From the NCBI GenBank assembly GCA_963814985.1, contig CAWFFV010000051.1, positions 1 through 64,000 on the forward strand: a DNA stretch of 64,000 nucleotides, in the 5' to 3' direction. Positions within the stretch are counted from its first letter, which is position 1; each line of letters opens with the position of its first letter. The DNA comes from CAWFFV01 sp963814985. GTDB lineage: Bacteria; Chloroflexota; Ktedonobacteria; Ktedonobacterales; Ktedonobacteraceae. This document shows positions 27,950 to 37,676 of this stretch, one piece after another. Both the position numbers and the translations under genes were made by a program. The notes under the pieces are model-generated. The model was given only the letters and a program-made list of their open reading frames with translations. It did not search any database and was not told the DNA's origin.

Positions 27950-28405
27950 TTAGTTTTGCAGTCTCGTTCTCAGTTTATCTAACTCCAATATTTGCAATTT
28001 CGGAGAAGAGGGGAAACCTGTATCATTCGTCAGAAAGAACGAAGCGCCTGCACTAATAGCAGTAGCCATTTGAATAGAGTCAGGCGTACGAATGTTATGA
28101 AAAGCTCGTAGCCAAGCGGCCTCCTCTGCAATCTCTTGAGAGAGCGGAATTGTTGTTAAACCTCTCGTGTAAAACAATATATCACGGTACTGACGTGCCA
28201 AACTCTTGTCTCCCTGTCGGAACGGATGAACAAGGACTTCCAGTAGCGTTACAGTCGAAGTAACGACTAAAATCTCGCTTCTGTCTACTGCCTGAAAAAA
28301 GGGACGCAATATATCAACATAAAGAGGATTCTCTTCTATATAGTAAATGAGCGGTGACGTATCCAGGCCAACTGTCTTCCCACGTAATTCTTCTACCCAC
28401 CCCAT
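27950..28405 (-). CDS. PIN-domain toxin (VapC-like)
   Basis: The 151-residue PIN nuclease has the first Asp in VGLDTSPLIYYIEEN, the second acidic residue in LLEVLVHPFRQGDK, and the third motif in TPDSIQMATAI with the fourth Asp in FFLTNDTGF. PIN toxins cut tRNA or mRNA with magnesium. It overlaps the antitoxin gene by 13 bp and lies between nuoH and nuoI in the nuo operon. It is in the same direction, so any nuo transcript would carry it. Confidence 0.85.
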   Translation of the reverse strand: MGWVEELRGKTVGLDTSPLIYYIEENPLYVDILRPFFQAVDRSEILVVTSTVTLLEVLVHPFRQGDKSLARQYRDILFYTRGLTTIPLSQEIAEEAAWLRAFHNIRTPDSIQMATAISAGASFFLTNDTGFPSSPKLQILELDKLRTRLQN

Positions 28406-28614
28406 GAATCTCTCTCCTGATCAACATACTTTTGTACATCAACATCTCTCCAAATTTCCTTACCCAATCCCTCTAACTCTAAAATGCTATGAAGAGGGCG
28501 TGCCGTGCTCTGCCGCCGAACGAGTGTCACTAGATCTTCTAACAACTGAAATTGTTCATCAGATGTAAGATGTTGAATCTGGTTTAATATCTCGCGATAG
28601 GCATAGGTGGACAT
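28393..28614 (-). CDS. Antitoxin-like small protein paired with PIN toxin
   Basis: The 73-residue protein precedes and overlaps the PIN gene, the classic order for an antitoxin. It starts MSTYAYREILNQIQHLTSDEQFQLLEDLV and has HSILELEGLGKEIWRDVDVQ near the end, a pattern common in short VapB-type partners of PIN toxins. No recognisable DNA-binding motif is seen. The gap of 159 bp upstream to nuoH holds GC-rich repeat sequence. Confidence 0.65.
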   Translation of the reverse strand: MSTYAYREILNQIQHLTSDEQFQLLEDLVTLVRRQSTARPLHSILELEGLGKEIWRDVDVQKYVDQERDSWGG

Positions 28615-28773
28615 ACGTTTTCTCCTTTACGTACCCCAATTGACCGGCTTTAGTGTTTTAATATACCTACCGAATCATAGCAAAGTTACCTGGATTTGTC
28701 ACATTGCCGGACAAGAATATAGGCTCTTCCAATGCCGGGGTGTAGGGTTCTCCCTGCACCCCTTCCACACCCC

Positions 28774-30010
28774 TTAGACCTGGACGGCTTCCGCCTCTTG
28801 CTCCGGCTTACTTTCAGCGGGGGCAACAATGCGCTCAAATTTTGCCAGGCGCACAGAGGTGGGTAACACCTGAGTTCCCCTGTCCAGATTCTCGGCAAAG
28901 CGAGTGCCCTCAACTTCACTCTTACGGCGCACGCCGATTAGCAACGCCACTATGACGATCAGGCCAGCAAGACCGTTCACCCACCAGGGCCAGCCGAAAG
29001 CTACTACCACAGCAGTGATCACTACGTTGAGTACAGCCAATGGCAACAACAATTGCCAGCCAAGCGTCATCAAGCGATCATAGCGGATACGTGGCAGCGT
29101 GGCGCGTAACCAGATGAACAGGAAGAGGAAAAATGCTACCTTTATAAGGAAGAAGAGAATTGATAGGCCTGGAATATCCTGGCCCAGACCAAAGAAACTC
29201 CAGCCTCCAAGGAAGAGCGTTGAAGCCACAGCACTGACGGTGATCATATTAATATACTCAGCCATCTGATAGAGGCTCCAGCGCAGACCAGCATACTCAG
29301 TCAGATAACCTGCGGTTAACTCTTGCTCGGCCTCTGGCAGATCAAAGGGAGCACGGTTCACTTCGGCAATGGCAGCAATAACATAAATCACAAAGCCCAA
29401 TGGTTGTGCTGCGATAAACCAGATCCCCAGGTTAAGTTGCTCATGGATAATTCCCACCAGACTTAGCGTTCCGGCCCACATCAGCACTCCGCTGAGTGCC
29501 AGACCCAGGCTTGTCTCGTAGGATACCATCTGGGCGGCGCTACGTAACGCACCCAATAATGAGTAGCGATTGCCGGAAGCCCAGCCACCCAGCACAATCC
29601 CGTATACCGACAGCGACGAAATCGATAGAATCCAGAGTAACCCTACATTAATATCAGCGATGGTCGGGTCCCAGATACTCGGCTTGCCATTCACCCAACT
29701 ATTACCAATAGGAACCACTGCAAAAGCACAGAGCGCTACCACTACCGAAATAATTGGAGCAATAATATAGATGAATTTCTTTGCCTGCGCGGGAACCATT
29801 TGCTCCTTAAAGGCCATCTTGACTCGCGTCAGCAAGAGGTTGGAAAAGACCAAAAGGACCAACACGGTTAGGCCCCAGGCGTCCCTGGATCTTTGCCACA
29901 ACGCGCCGCTCGATGAGCGTCATATATGCGAAAGCTGTCATCAGGGCCACAATCACCACCGCACATTTGACAATCGCGGCCACAACCTCATTATTTAGAA
30001 AATCAGGCAC
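28774..30010 (-). CDS. nuoH: NADH-quinone oxidoreductase subunit H, frameshifted
   Basis: NuoH is the membrane subunit that forms the quinone chamber of complex I. The start is a GTG (30010) with a strong AGGAGGTGG site that overlaps the nuoG end by 8 bp. The first frame holds the conserved segment AYMTLIERRVVAKIQGRLGPNRVG up to FGLFQPLAD. One extra base in GACGCGAGTC near 29830 moves reading into the frame KMAFKEQMVPAQA. The rest carries PFDLPEAEQELTAGYLTEYAG. Rejoined length is about 411 residues, normal. The lesion in this essential-type subunit may be a sequencing error. Confidence 0.9.
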
Positions 30011-32166
30011 GAGCCACCTCCTGCTCCTGCGTACGTACACCATGTGCGCCCAAATCTTCCCAGGTCAACCCCGTATACCAGGCATTGTTATCGGCAATCT
30101 CTAGCAAGATATCACGGGGGCTGGCATAGTCCCAGCGCTGCCCCAGGTGATTTGCCAGTTCTACCAGAATTTCCCAATCTGCCCTGGCTCCCATTAATGG
30201 ACGCAGTGTCCGGCGAATTGCCTGTACATGATGATCTACATTGGTCATACTGCCATCTTTTTCGGCAAAGGTTACAACGGGCAACACAACATCAGCCTGC
30301 TGCGCCGTCTCGGTCAGGATGATATCCTGTACGACGATAAAATCTAGCGTTGCAGGTAGTTCTGGTTTGGGTAAGTGGCGAGCAGGATTTGCTCCCATCA
30401 CATAGAGTGCCTTGATCTGTGGATTACTCAACATCTCCGCGTAGGACATACCAATCTCTGAAGCAGGCTGATAGCCAGGCAGTGTATCGGGTAGCACTCC
30501 CATATCACGGGCACCTAACGAATTGGCATCCTCAAAGAGTGGGCCAACGCCAGCACCAGAACGACCAATCTGTCTGGTCACAACAGCCAGAGCTTGCAGA
30601 TCTTCCGCCAGATCTTCACAGCCGGGTTCAAGTGTAGCCATCTCATCATACAGAATAATCGCACCCTTCGCACCCGCAATCTCATCCGCCAGAAGCTGAA
30701 GTTGTACCCTGACCTCTAACCCAAAAGAGGGCTCAGCCGCGCGTGTCGCTTTATCTTCATGCTGCCCTCTGGCTCGGATATCCTCATAGCCATCAGTGCC
30801 CACAGCCTCGCTCTGCAAAGCCTGTCTTAGCAGCAGTTTGGCTGCCAGCCCTGCACCATGTTCAGGGATCGTAATCTTACGCGTGGCAAAGCGATCTAAC
30901 TCGGTTTCCTGCGCATTTACGATGTAGATTTTTGCTCCGGCCTTCATTGCCTTCTTGATGCGCAGATTTAGGATGGGTTGCCGCTCGTATGGATCGGAAG
31001 CTACCAGCACAATATGTGAGGCCTTCTCAATCTCAGCAATGCTGTTCGTCATCATCCAGGGCTTGCCCGTCAGCTTATCACGTGGTCCTTGGAAGAGACC
31101 ATGATGATGATCGATATTTGGTGTTCCGATCACCTGACGCAGGAATTTCTGGAAGAGGTACGCCTCCTCGTTGGTGGTACGGGTTGAACCAATGCCACCG
31201 ATCGATTGCGGCCCATGCTTGGTAAGAATATCATTGAGGCGCGACGTAACATAGAAGAATGCTTCTTGCCAGGTTGCCGCGACCAGACTACCATTGCGTC
31301 GAATCAGCGGTGTGCGCAGGCGGTTCGGGTTATTGACGAAGTCAAAACCCCAGCGTCCGCGATCACATAACCAGCCATCATCAATAGCATCGTTGGCGCG
31401 TGAGGCCAGACGCATAATCTTATCAACACGTACATCTACACGCACATTACAGCCCACACTACAGTTGTTACAGACACTCTGGTACCCGCTTTAACTCCCA
31501 CGGTCGCGCCTTAAAGCGATACTTGGCCGCTGTCAGTGCACCAACCGGACATATCTCGACGGTATTACCGGAGAAGACTGAGTCAAAGGCATGATCGGGA
31601 GCCGTCCCAACCTCCATCTTGTAACCACGTGAGATCATCACCAGGCCATTATCCATCGAGATCTCGGAGCTAAAGCGTGTACAGCGTTGGCAGAGAATAC
31701 AGCGTTCACGATCCAGCATCACATTCTCGCTGACCGGAATGGGCTTCTGATAATGGCGCTTATTCAGGTCGAAGCGCGTCCCACCCGGACCATGGCGCAA
31801 TGTAAAGTCTTGCAGATCACACTCACCGCCCTTATCGCAGATCGGACAATCCAGCGGATGATTGATTAATAGGAACTCAAGAGTTCCGCGCCGGGCCTTG
31901 AGCACTTTTTCCGTCTTTGTATGCACCACCATACCCTCACTGACGGGTGTCGTACAGGCCGTCTGCGGAGGTTTGGGTAGCTTCTCAATTTCAACAAAAC
32001 ACATACGGCAGGCACCCAGAGGCGGCATTTTCGGATGATAGCAATAGATAGGAATTTCGATTCCTGCCTTTTGTGCTGCCGCCCAAACCAGCGTTCCTGC
32101 TGGCACTTCGATAGGATTACCATCGATAGTGAGATGGACAAGTTCGACTTTTTTCTCTTCTGGCAT
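30003..32166 (-). CDS. nuoG: NADH-quinone oxidoreductase subunit G, frameshifted
   Basis: NuoG is the large iron-sulfur subunit of the peripheral arm of complex I. The N-terminal frame (32166) has the [2Fe-2S] block IYCYHPKMPPLGACRMC, the N4/N5 region (CDKGGECDLQDFTLRHG) and CILCQRCTRFSSE. The second frame (ending 30003) continues QSVCNNCSVGCNVRVDV and the molybdopterin-like domain. The two frames meet near 31487, where one extra base in GTACCAGAG breaks the join. Rejoined length is about 720 residues. The frameshift is more likely technical than real. Confidence 0.9.
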
Positions 32167-32250
32167 TTTCTTTTACCATTTATTGGTATGTGGAGATAAA
32201 CATACTGCTTTCCCCCACAGATTGTTATACATAGTGTAACTATTCAAATA

Positions 32251-32290
32251 CCCTTCTCGTGCCGCCTGCGGCGGCACATTGAGAAAAGGG
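32251..32290. repeat. Hairpin in the nuoF-nuoG gap (family C)
   Basis: CCCTTCTC and GAGAAAAGGG enclose a GCCGCCTGCGGCGGC core. The core TGCCGCCTGCGGCGGCACA resembles hairpins at about 33808-33826 and 58905-58922. It lies in a 186-bp gap inside the operon. Confidence 0.6.
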
Positions 32291-32352
32291 AAATTTTGCG
32301 AGGGCACCTCGCGCTCCGGCAAGGGAACTGCGTTCCCCTGCACCCCTCCTAA

Positions 32353-33684
32353 TTACCGGACTCCAGCGTGTAGTGAGGCACCTTGCGTCGTTTTGGTTCT
32401 AGTTCTTATACGACCAGCGCCGACCATGCAATGTCCGTGCTGGACATGGTATACGAATTCTTCACGGAACAACTTGATACCGCTTGTAATCGAGCTGGTC
32501 GCTGCGTCGCCCAGGGGACAGAACGATTTGCCACTAATGTTATCGCAGATATCCAGTAGCAGGGCTATGTCGCGCTCCTTACCATGTCCATGCTCCAGGC
32601 GTTCGAGGATCTCGGTCATCCAGTATGTTCCCTCGCGACATGGTGTACATTTGCCACATGATTTGTCACGATAGAACTCTGCCATACGCAAAATCGCCCC
32701 GACAATACAGGTATCCTCATGCAACGCGATGACGCCACCGGAACCCAGCATTGAGCCAACCGCAGCGATAGACTCAAAATCAAGAGGTGTATCTACTTTA
32801 TCAGCGCCAAGAATGAAGGTAGAGGAACCACCAGGAATAATGGCTTTTAATTGTTTGTCGTCAAGGATTCCACCACCATATTGCTCGTCATATATTAAGG
32901 TACGTAATGGTGTGCCCAACGGCAATTCATAATTACCGGGCCTCTTGACATGCCCGCTGAGACAAAAGACACGCGTTCCCGTACTCTTCTCCGTACCAAA
33001 GCGTGTATACCACTCAGGACCTCTCTTTATCACGGTGGGAATGGTCGAGAGCGTTTCACAGTTATTGATAACCGTTGGCCCTCCATACATACCCACTACG
33101 GCAGGAAAGGGAGGTTTCAAGCGCGGATAGCCACGCCGCCCCTCTAGCGACTCCATCAGGGCACTCTCTTCACCACAAATATAGGCACCTGCGCCCCGGT
33201 GGACAATCACTTCCAGACTATACTCGCTCCCCAGGATATTCTTCCCGATCAGCCCCGCAGCATACGCCTCTTGCACTGCCCGCTCCACCTGACGTCCTGC
33301 CAGCGCAAGTTCGCCACGCACATAGATAAAAGCGATGGAAACACGGCAGGCATAGCTGGTGAGAATAACCCCTTCGACCAGTTGATGCGGATTCTTCTCC
33401 ATCAACATGCGATCTTTAAAAGTACCCGGCTCACTCTCATCGCAATTGCAACATAGATAGCGCGGCTTATCATTTTTTGCGAGAAATCCCCACTTCATCC
33501 CTGTGGGAAATCCGGCCCCGCCACGCCCACGTAGACCCGACTTTTTGACCATATCTACGACTTCATCGGGTTGGTAATCTTTGAGTGCCTTCGCCAGCGC
33601 TTCATACCCGCCGTTTTGCCGATAGCCCTCAAGTGTATCGATCCCAGGGATGTCTATCCCTTTCGTGACAACCAGTTCAGGCAT
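32353..33684 (-). CDS. nuoF: NADH-quinone oxidoreductase subunit F
   Basis: NuoF binds NADH and FMN and carries the N3 [4Fe-4S] cluster. The 443-residue protein has the NADH-binding start LRGRGGAGFPTGMKW (about residues 53-67), the FMN site around CNCDESEPGTFKDRMLMEKNPH, and the cluster motif SCGKCTPCREGTYWM (about 355-369). The frame is intact; GGAAGGAAG precedes the ATG. It works with NuoE and NuoG in the NADH-oxidising module. Confidence 0.96.
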   Translation of the reverse strand: MPELVVTKGIDIPGIDTLEGYRQNGGYEALAKALKDYQPDEVVDMVKKSGLRGRGGAGFPTGMKWGFLAKNDKPRYLCCNCDESEPGTFKDRMLMEKNPHQLVEGVILTSYACRVSIAFIYVRGELALAGRQVERAVQEAYAAGLIGKNILGSEYSLEVIVHRGAGAYICGEESALMESLEGRRGYPRLKPPFPAVVGMYGGPTVINNCETLSTIPTVIKRGPEWYTRFGTEKSTGTRVFCLSGHVKRPGNYELPLGTPLRTLIYDEQYGGGILDDKQLKAIIPGGSSTFILGADKVDTPLDFESIAAVGSMLGSGGVIALHEDTCIVGAILRMAEFYRDKSCGKCTPCREGTYWMTEILERLEHGHGKERDIALLLDICDNISGKSFCPLGDAATSSITSGIKLFREEFVYHVQHGHCMVGAGRIRTRTKTTQGASLHAGVR

Positions 33685-33797
33685 TGTCTACTTCCTTCCA
33701 TTCGGGTGAGCAGGGCTAGACGCAACAGCACCACTCCCAAATGCATATGTTAAGGGGCACGTGTCAAATATTTGCAGGGAGAAGAGATTTTTTCCTT

Positions 33798-33903
33798 CTG
33801 TTTTGCGTGCCGCCTGTGGCAGCACTTAGAGAGGAAGAAAGAAAAGCAGGGGAGACCCCTGCAACCCCCCAAAGGGGCTAGCCGCCCCTTTGAACCCCGC
33901 TCA
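33798..33903. repeat. GC-rich repeat in the nuoE-nuoF gap (family C)
   Basis: A 47-bp block (33857-33903: CCCTGCAACCCCCCAAAGGG and on through GCCGCCCCTTTGAACCCCGC) is identical to 59008-59054 between gap and pgk. A GTGCCGCCTGTGGCAGCAC hairpin precedes it. The nuoE-nuoF gap is 243 bp. Confidence 0.8.
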
Positions 33904-33927
33904 ACCACACCCCTGCAAGCTTCGCTC

Positions 33928-34440
33928 CTACAGACGTACCTCTGACTTAGGCTCAACTTTTTTGGCATGCAACTCGTGATCCAGTTCGTCAACCAGCGCG
34001 TCTGCCGTCTGCAATGTCACATTTTCCACGAATTCGTCATTGACTTGCAACACCGGGGCCGTTCCACATGAAGCCAAACATTCAGCCGTCATCAAGGTAT
34101 AATCGCCATTCGCTGTGGTCTCGCCGCGTTTAATCCCCAGGCGTTTTTCCAGGTGCTCGACCAGCGCATCACAGTTACGCAGATAGCATGAGATACTGGT
34201 ACAGACTTTGATGACTTTTTTACCGGGTTGCTGCTGATAATACATAGTATAGAAAGTTGCTACGCTCTCTACATCATCGACAGTCAAGCCAATTGCCTCA
34301 GCAACCGCCTGCAATGCCTCTTGATTAACGTAGCCCTCTTCCTGTTGTGCAATATAGAGCGCAGGCATCACCGCCGACCGCGCCACTGGATAGCGGGCGG
34401 CCAGATCGCGCATACGCTGTTTCGCCTGTTCTGAGATCAT
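33928..34440 (-). CDS. nuoE: NADH-quinone oxidoreductase subunit E
   Basis: NuoE holds the N1a [2Fe-2S] cluster next to FMN. The 170-residue thioredoxin-like protein has CTSISCYLRNCDALVEH (about residues 88-104) and CLASCGTAPVLQVND (about 130-144), giving the four ligands with C-x4-C and C-x3-C spacing. Its ATG overlaps the nuoD stop by four bases (ATGA). The frame is intact. Confidence 0.95.
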   Translation of the reverse strand: MISEQAKQRMRDLAARYPVARSAVMPALYIAQQEEGYVNQEALQAVAEAIGLTVDDVESVATFYTMYYQQQPGKKVIKVCTSISCYLRNCDALVEHLEKRLGIKRGETTANGDYTLMTAECLASCGTAPVLQVNDEFVENVTLQTADALVDELDHELHAKKVEPKSEVRL

Positions 34441-35670
34441 CGGTCCACCTCACCAAGCACAATATCAATGCTGCCAATACCTGCGACCACGTCCGAGATA
34501 AACCCGCCCTCGATCATAAGTGGGAGCACCTGCAAATTTGCAAATGAGGCACCACGCACATGCATCCGATAGGGTTTCGCAGTCCCATCACTGACAATAT
34601 AGAAGGCTAGCTCTCCCTTAGGTGACTCTGTACGCACAAACACATCTCCTCGCGGAGGCCGGTAGCCCTCAGTGAAAAACTTAAAGTGATGGATCAGCGC
34701 CTCCATGCTGCCTGTAATTTGCCATTTGGGAGGCGGCGTAATCTTTGGGATTGCGAACCCGGTAATCACCTGCCGGCATTCCTTCTAACGCCTGGGTTAC
34801 AATCTTGAGACTCTGCTCCATCTCCAGCATACGCACCATATAGCGATCAAACACGTCGCCATTCGTGCCCACTGGAATATCAAAATCGAACTTCTCATAT
34901 CCACAATATGGGAAAACCTTGCGAGTATCCCAGACCACCCCACTACCGCGCAAGACAGGTCCACTGGCCCCATACGCGATGGCATCTTCCTTGCTCAAGA
35001 CACACACACCCTTAGTGCGTTCGAGCCAGAGCTGGTTATTCGTCAAGAGATCATGATACTCAAGCAAGCGCTCCGGAAAAAGCTTGATAAACTCGCGCAC
35101 TTTGGCATCAAAGCCTGGAGGCAGGTCGGCCTGGAGTCCTCCAGGGCAAATGTAGCTGGTCATCAGGCGTACACCTGAGACATACTCAAAGATGTCGAGC
35201 AGGATCTCACGCTCTCGGAAGCAGTAGAGGAAAACAGTCATAGCTCCCAGGTCAATCGCATGCGTTCCCAGCCAGACCAGATGACTGGCAATACGTTGCA
35301 ACTCTGCCAGGATCACCCGCACATGCTTAATCTTATCGTTGACCTCATCTTCGATACCCAGGAGTTTTTCAACCGCCAGCGTATAGCCCAGATTATTATT
35401 GAGCGGAGCCAGATAATCCATACGATCCGTCAGGACCAGAGCTTGATGATACGTCTTCGCCTCAGCCGTCTTCTCGATGCCTGTATGCAGGAATCCAATA
35501 TCAGGCACGGCCTTAACGACTGTCTCTCCCTCAATGGTGAGGATCAGGCGAAGCACTCCATGAGTACTGGGATGCTGCGGTCCCATATTGATAGTCATCG
35601 TATCGACGCGCTGATCGTCGTCGAGTGGATGGCTCTCTTCGAGAGCATAATAATTTTCTAGTTCTTGCAT
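34437..35670 (-). CDS. nuoD: NADH-quinone oxidoreductase subunit D, frameshifted
   Basis: NuoD is the 49-kDa quinone-site subunit of complex I. The first frame from MQELENYYALEE carries MGPQHPSTHGVLRL, the TGIEKTAEAKTYHQAL block, and RIASHLVWLGTHAIDLGA. The frame changes near 34750 (AGDYRVxNPK), and the last 110 residues (KITPPPKWQITGSMEALIHHFK) follow in another frame to the stop at 34437. Rejoined length is about 411 residues, normal. The true start is MQEL at 35670 with GGGTGG upstream, not the longer ORF start. Confidence 0.92.
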
Positions 35671-35680
35671 GCAGCCACCC

Positions 35681-36337
35681 TTATCCTTTGCTCGCGTCAG
35701 GTTCCTGGTTCGAGCCGGCCTTGCTGCCTGGCGTCCCAGGCTCCTGGCTTGAGCTAATCTGACTGCGATTCTCATTCAGTTCGCGCCCATAGGGTGTACG
35801 TAGCGTCTGGCTGCCCACCCCAGGGTCAGTATCATAGGGGACTTGCCCACCCCAATGCGGTTCGGGCAGATCAAAGCCAGTAAGGGGGTAGTCCTTGCGC
35901 AAAGGATGCGTGGTCCAGTCGGGGGGCATCAAGAGACGACGCAGGTCGGGATGACCGGAAAAGTGAATCCCAAAGAGGTCATAGACCTCACGCTCATACC
36001 AGTTGGCCCCAGGCCAGACGCCTGTCACCGTTGGGACAACAGGATGATCTTCACGCCGCTGCCCCACACGCACCTTCAGGCGAATAAAGCACTGATTCTG
36101 TAGGGAGAGGAGTTGATACACCACGTCGAAGCGCGGAACACGCTCAGGCCAGTCCACTGCCGTTACGGTTTCCAGGAAGGCATAATGGAAATTCTTCTGT
36201 AGATAACTACAAACCTCCACCAGGAATTCCGGCTTGAGGACAATCGTCTGCTCGTCGCGAAATTCGACTGTTTCCATCACGGCTTGCGGGAACTTACCCC
36301 GCACCATCTCAACTGTCGAAGTTGCTGTTATGACCAT
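35681..36337 (-). CDS. nuoC: NADH-quinone oxidoreductase subunit C
   Basis: NuoC (30-kDa subunit) is a structural part of the hydrophilic arm of complex I. The family signature ANWYEREVYDLFGIHFSGHP, then DLRRLLMP, is at about residues 110-140, with RKDYPLTGFD following. The 218-residue protein ends in a hydrophilic tail rich in Ser, Gln, Glu and Gly (about 40 residues) beyond the usual core. It is 10 bp from the nuoD start. The frame is intact. Confidence 0.94.
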   Translation of the reverse strand: MVITATSTVEMVRGKFPQAVMETVEFRDEQTIVLKPEFLVEVCSYLQKNFHYAFLETVTAVDWPERVPRFDVVYQLLSLQNQCFIRLKVRVGQRREDHPVVPTVTGVWPGANWYEREVYDLFGIHFSGHPDLRRLLMPPDWTTHPLRKDYPLTGFDLPEPHWGGQVPYDTDPGVGSQTLRTPYGRELNENRSQISSSQEPGTPGSKAGSNQEPDASKG

Positions 36338-36370
36338 AACTCTCTACAATCCTATTTTCATTGATTAACT

Positions 36371-36483
36371 CATAGGGGCATCCTCTGTGGGTGCCCTCTT
36401 ATACGCGACTCACGCCTGTGGCCATCGTGGCGATTACCACCGGGATCATGCTACAGAAGACCTCTCCAGGGGATGCCCCTATG
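36371..36483. repeat. Inverted repeat in the nuoB-nuoC gap
   Basis: CATAGGGGCATCC (36371-36383) and GGATGCCCCTATG (36471-36483) are exact inverted arms 87 bp apart. The 168-bp gap contains no gene. A related GGCACTTGCCAGGAATGCCC motif is in the nuoM-nuoN gap (22888-22916). Confidence 0.65.
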
Positions 36484-36505
36484 GGTTGCGTCATTGCACC
36501 CCTCT

Positions 36506-37113
36506 TTACCGTTCCTCACCCACCGGGCCAACAAGCTTGAGACCGCTGGCCTTTAGAGGGTCGGGGGGATTGGGGATACCTTCGCGGATCTTGCGCTGGA
36601 GTTCATTCAAGCCGTAGAGTAACATATCGGGAGTCGGGGGACAACCGGGAATGAAGACATCAACCGGCAAAATCTTATCTACCCCCTGGACAATCGCATA
36701 ATTATTGAAAACGCCTCCACAGGAAGCACAGGCTCCCATAGAGATAACCCATTTGGGTTCTGGCATCTGATCATAGATCTGGCGCACAACCGGAGCCATT
36801 TTGACGGAACAGCGTCCCGCCACAATCATCAGATCAGCCTGACGGGGAGAAGCGCGGAACACCTCGGCCCGAATCGCGAAATATCGAAGCGGTTTGCTCC
36901 TGTTGCCATCATCTCAATAGCACAACAGGCCAGGCCAAACGATACCGGCCAGAGAGAAGAACTGCGTCCCCAATCAATGAGCTTATTGACCTGGGTCGTC
37001 AGAATACCAAACTCGCCATCCTTAGTATGTTTCATAGGCAACTCATGTCGTACACGAGGTGTCTGTGTATTCGAGAAGGTCTGAACTGGCTCCCAGGGAT
37101 TCTTTATTCCCAT
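36506..37113 (-). CDS. nuoB: NADH-quinone oxidoreductase subunit B, frameshifted
   Basis: NuoB carries the N2 [4Fe-4S] cluster that hands electrons to quinone. The first frame (MGIKNPWEPVQTFSN) includes the tandem cysteines in GLACCAIEMMATGANRFD. The second frame includes GRCSVKMAPVVRQIYDQM, CASCGGVFNN and DVFIPGCPPTPDMLLYGL. One base is missing near 36872 (RFGxAEVFR), which would restore the family text RFGAEVFRASPRQADL. Rejoined length is about 203 residues. The ATG at 37113 has GGGAG upstream and overlaps the nuoA stop by 10 bp. Confidence 0.93.
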
Positions 37114-37472
37114 GTAAAAGCTCCCTTCCGCCAAACATAGAGATAGCCTACCATCAAGATCAGCAGAAAAACGAGCAGTTCAATCAGTCCGAAGACTTTC
37201 AACTGGCGAAGCAGGATGGCAAGAGGATAAAATGAGACAATTTCGATATCGAAAGCAATAAAGAGCATACCCGTCAAGAGATACTTCACGGGAAACCGAC
37301 GTTTGGGCGCTTCAATATCTTGAATGCCACATTCGTACGGAGCTAATTTTTCCGGTGTGGGCTTCTTCGGCCCAATGATAGCAGTGACAACCATGACAAA
37401 AATGCCGAAAGCAACAGCCAGGGCAACCATAATAAAAACAGGGAGTGTTGTTCCCATCGTGGGGTCCTTCAT
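37104..37472 (-). CDS. nuoA: NADH-quinone oxidoreductase subunit A
   Basis: NuoA is the three-helix membrane subunit near the quinone channel of complex I. The 122-residue product has KLAPYECGIQDIEAPKRRFPVKYLLTGM, a family hallmark block, between the first and second helices. It is the first gene of the nuo operon. ATG 37472 (MKDPTM) or the Met five codons later could be the start. The promoter lies about 70 nt upstream. Confidence 0.93.
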   Translation of the reverse strand: MKDPTMGTTLPVFIMVALAVAFGIFVMVVTAIIGPKKPTPEKLAPYECGIQDIEAPKRRFPVKYLLTGMLFIAFDIEIVSFYPLAILLRQLKVFGLIELLVFLLILMVGYLYVWRKGAFTWE

Positions 37473-37550
37473 CTCTCATATTATGAGTACTACACAATAG
37501 GTGTGGAAGCACGTATTAGCTAGTGTCCTAAGTACACTTCCTCAGGGTGT

Positions 37551-37579
37551 ATCGTAGCACAGCGCGGGTCGAGTGTCAA
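37551..37579 (-). promoter_or_regulatory. nuo operon promoter
   Basis: On the minus strand TTGACA (37579-37574) and TACGAT (37556-37551) are spaced 17 bp. The -35 box is consensus. Transcription would start near 37544, about 70 nt before the nuoA start, and read the whole operon. Confidence 0.75.
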
Positions 37580-37592
37580 CTTAGGGGATAAA

Positions 37593-37645
37593 TTTTGTCG
37601 CCGGTGGTGGGAGTTGCGGCGCAACTCCCACCACCGGCGACAAAA
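37593..37645. repeat. Long-hairpin repeat (family A), copy 5
   Basis: Perfect 26-bp arms around a single G (TTTTGTCGCCGGTGGTGGGA and complement). The flank CTGCGAAGCGCCC to the right is the inverted copy-1 flank. It separates the nuo promoter from the end of the lipoprotein gene. Confidence 0.88.
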
Positions 37646-37676
37646 CTCATACAAAACGTTCTGCGAAGCGCCCACA

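Noticed and set aside
30044..31494. Plus-strand frames opposite nuoG and neighbours
   Set aside because: They are shadows of the nuo genes on the minus strand with no family resemblance.
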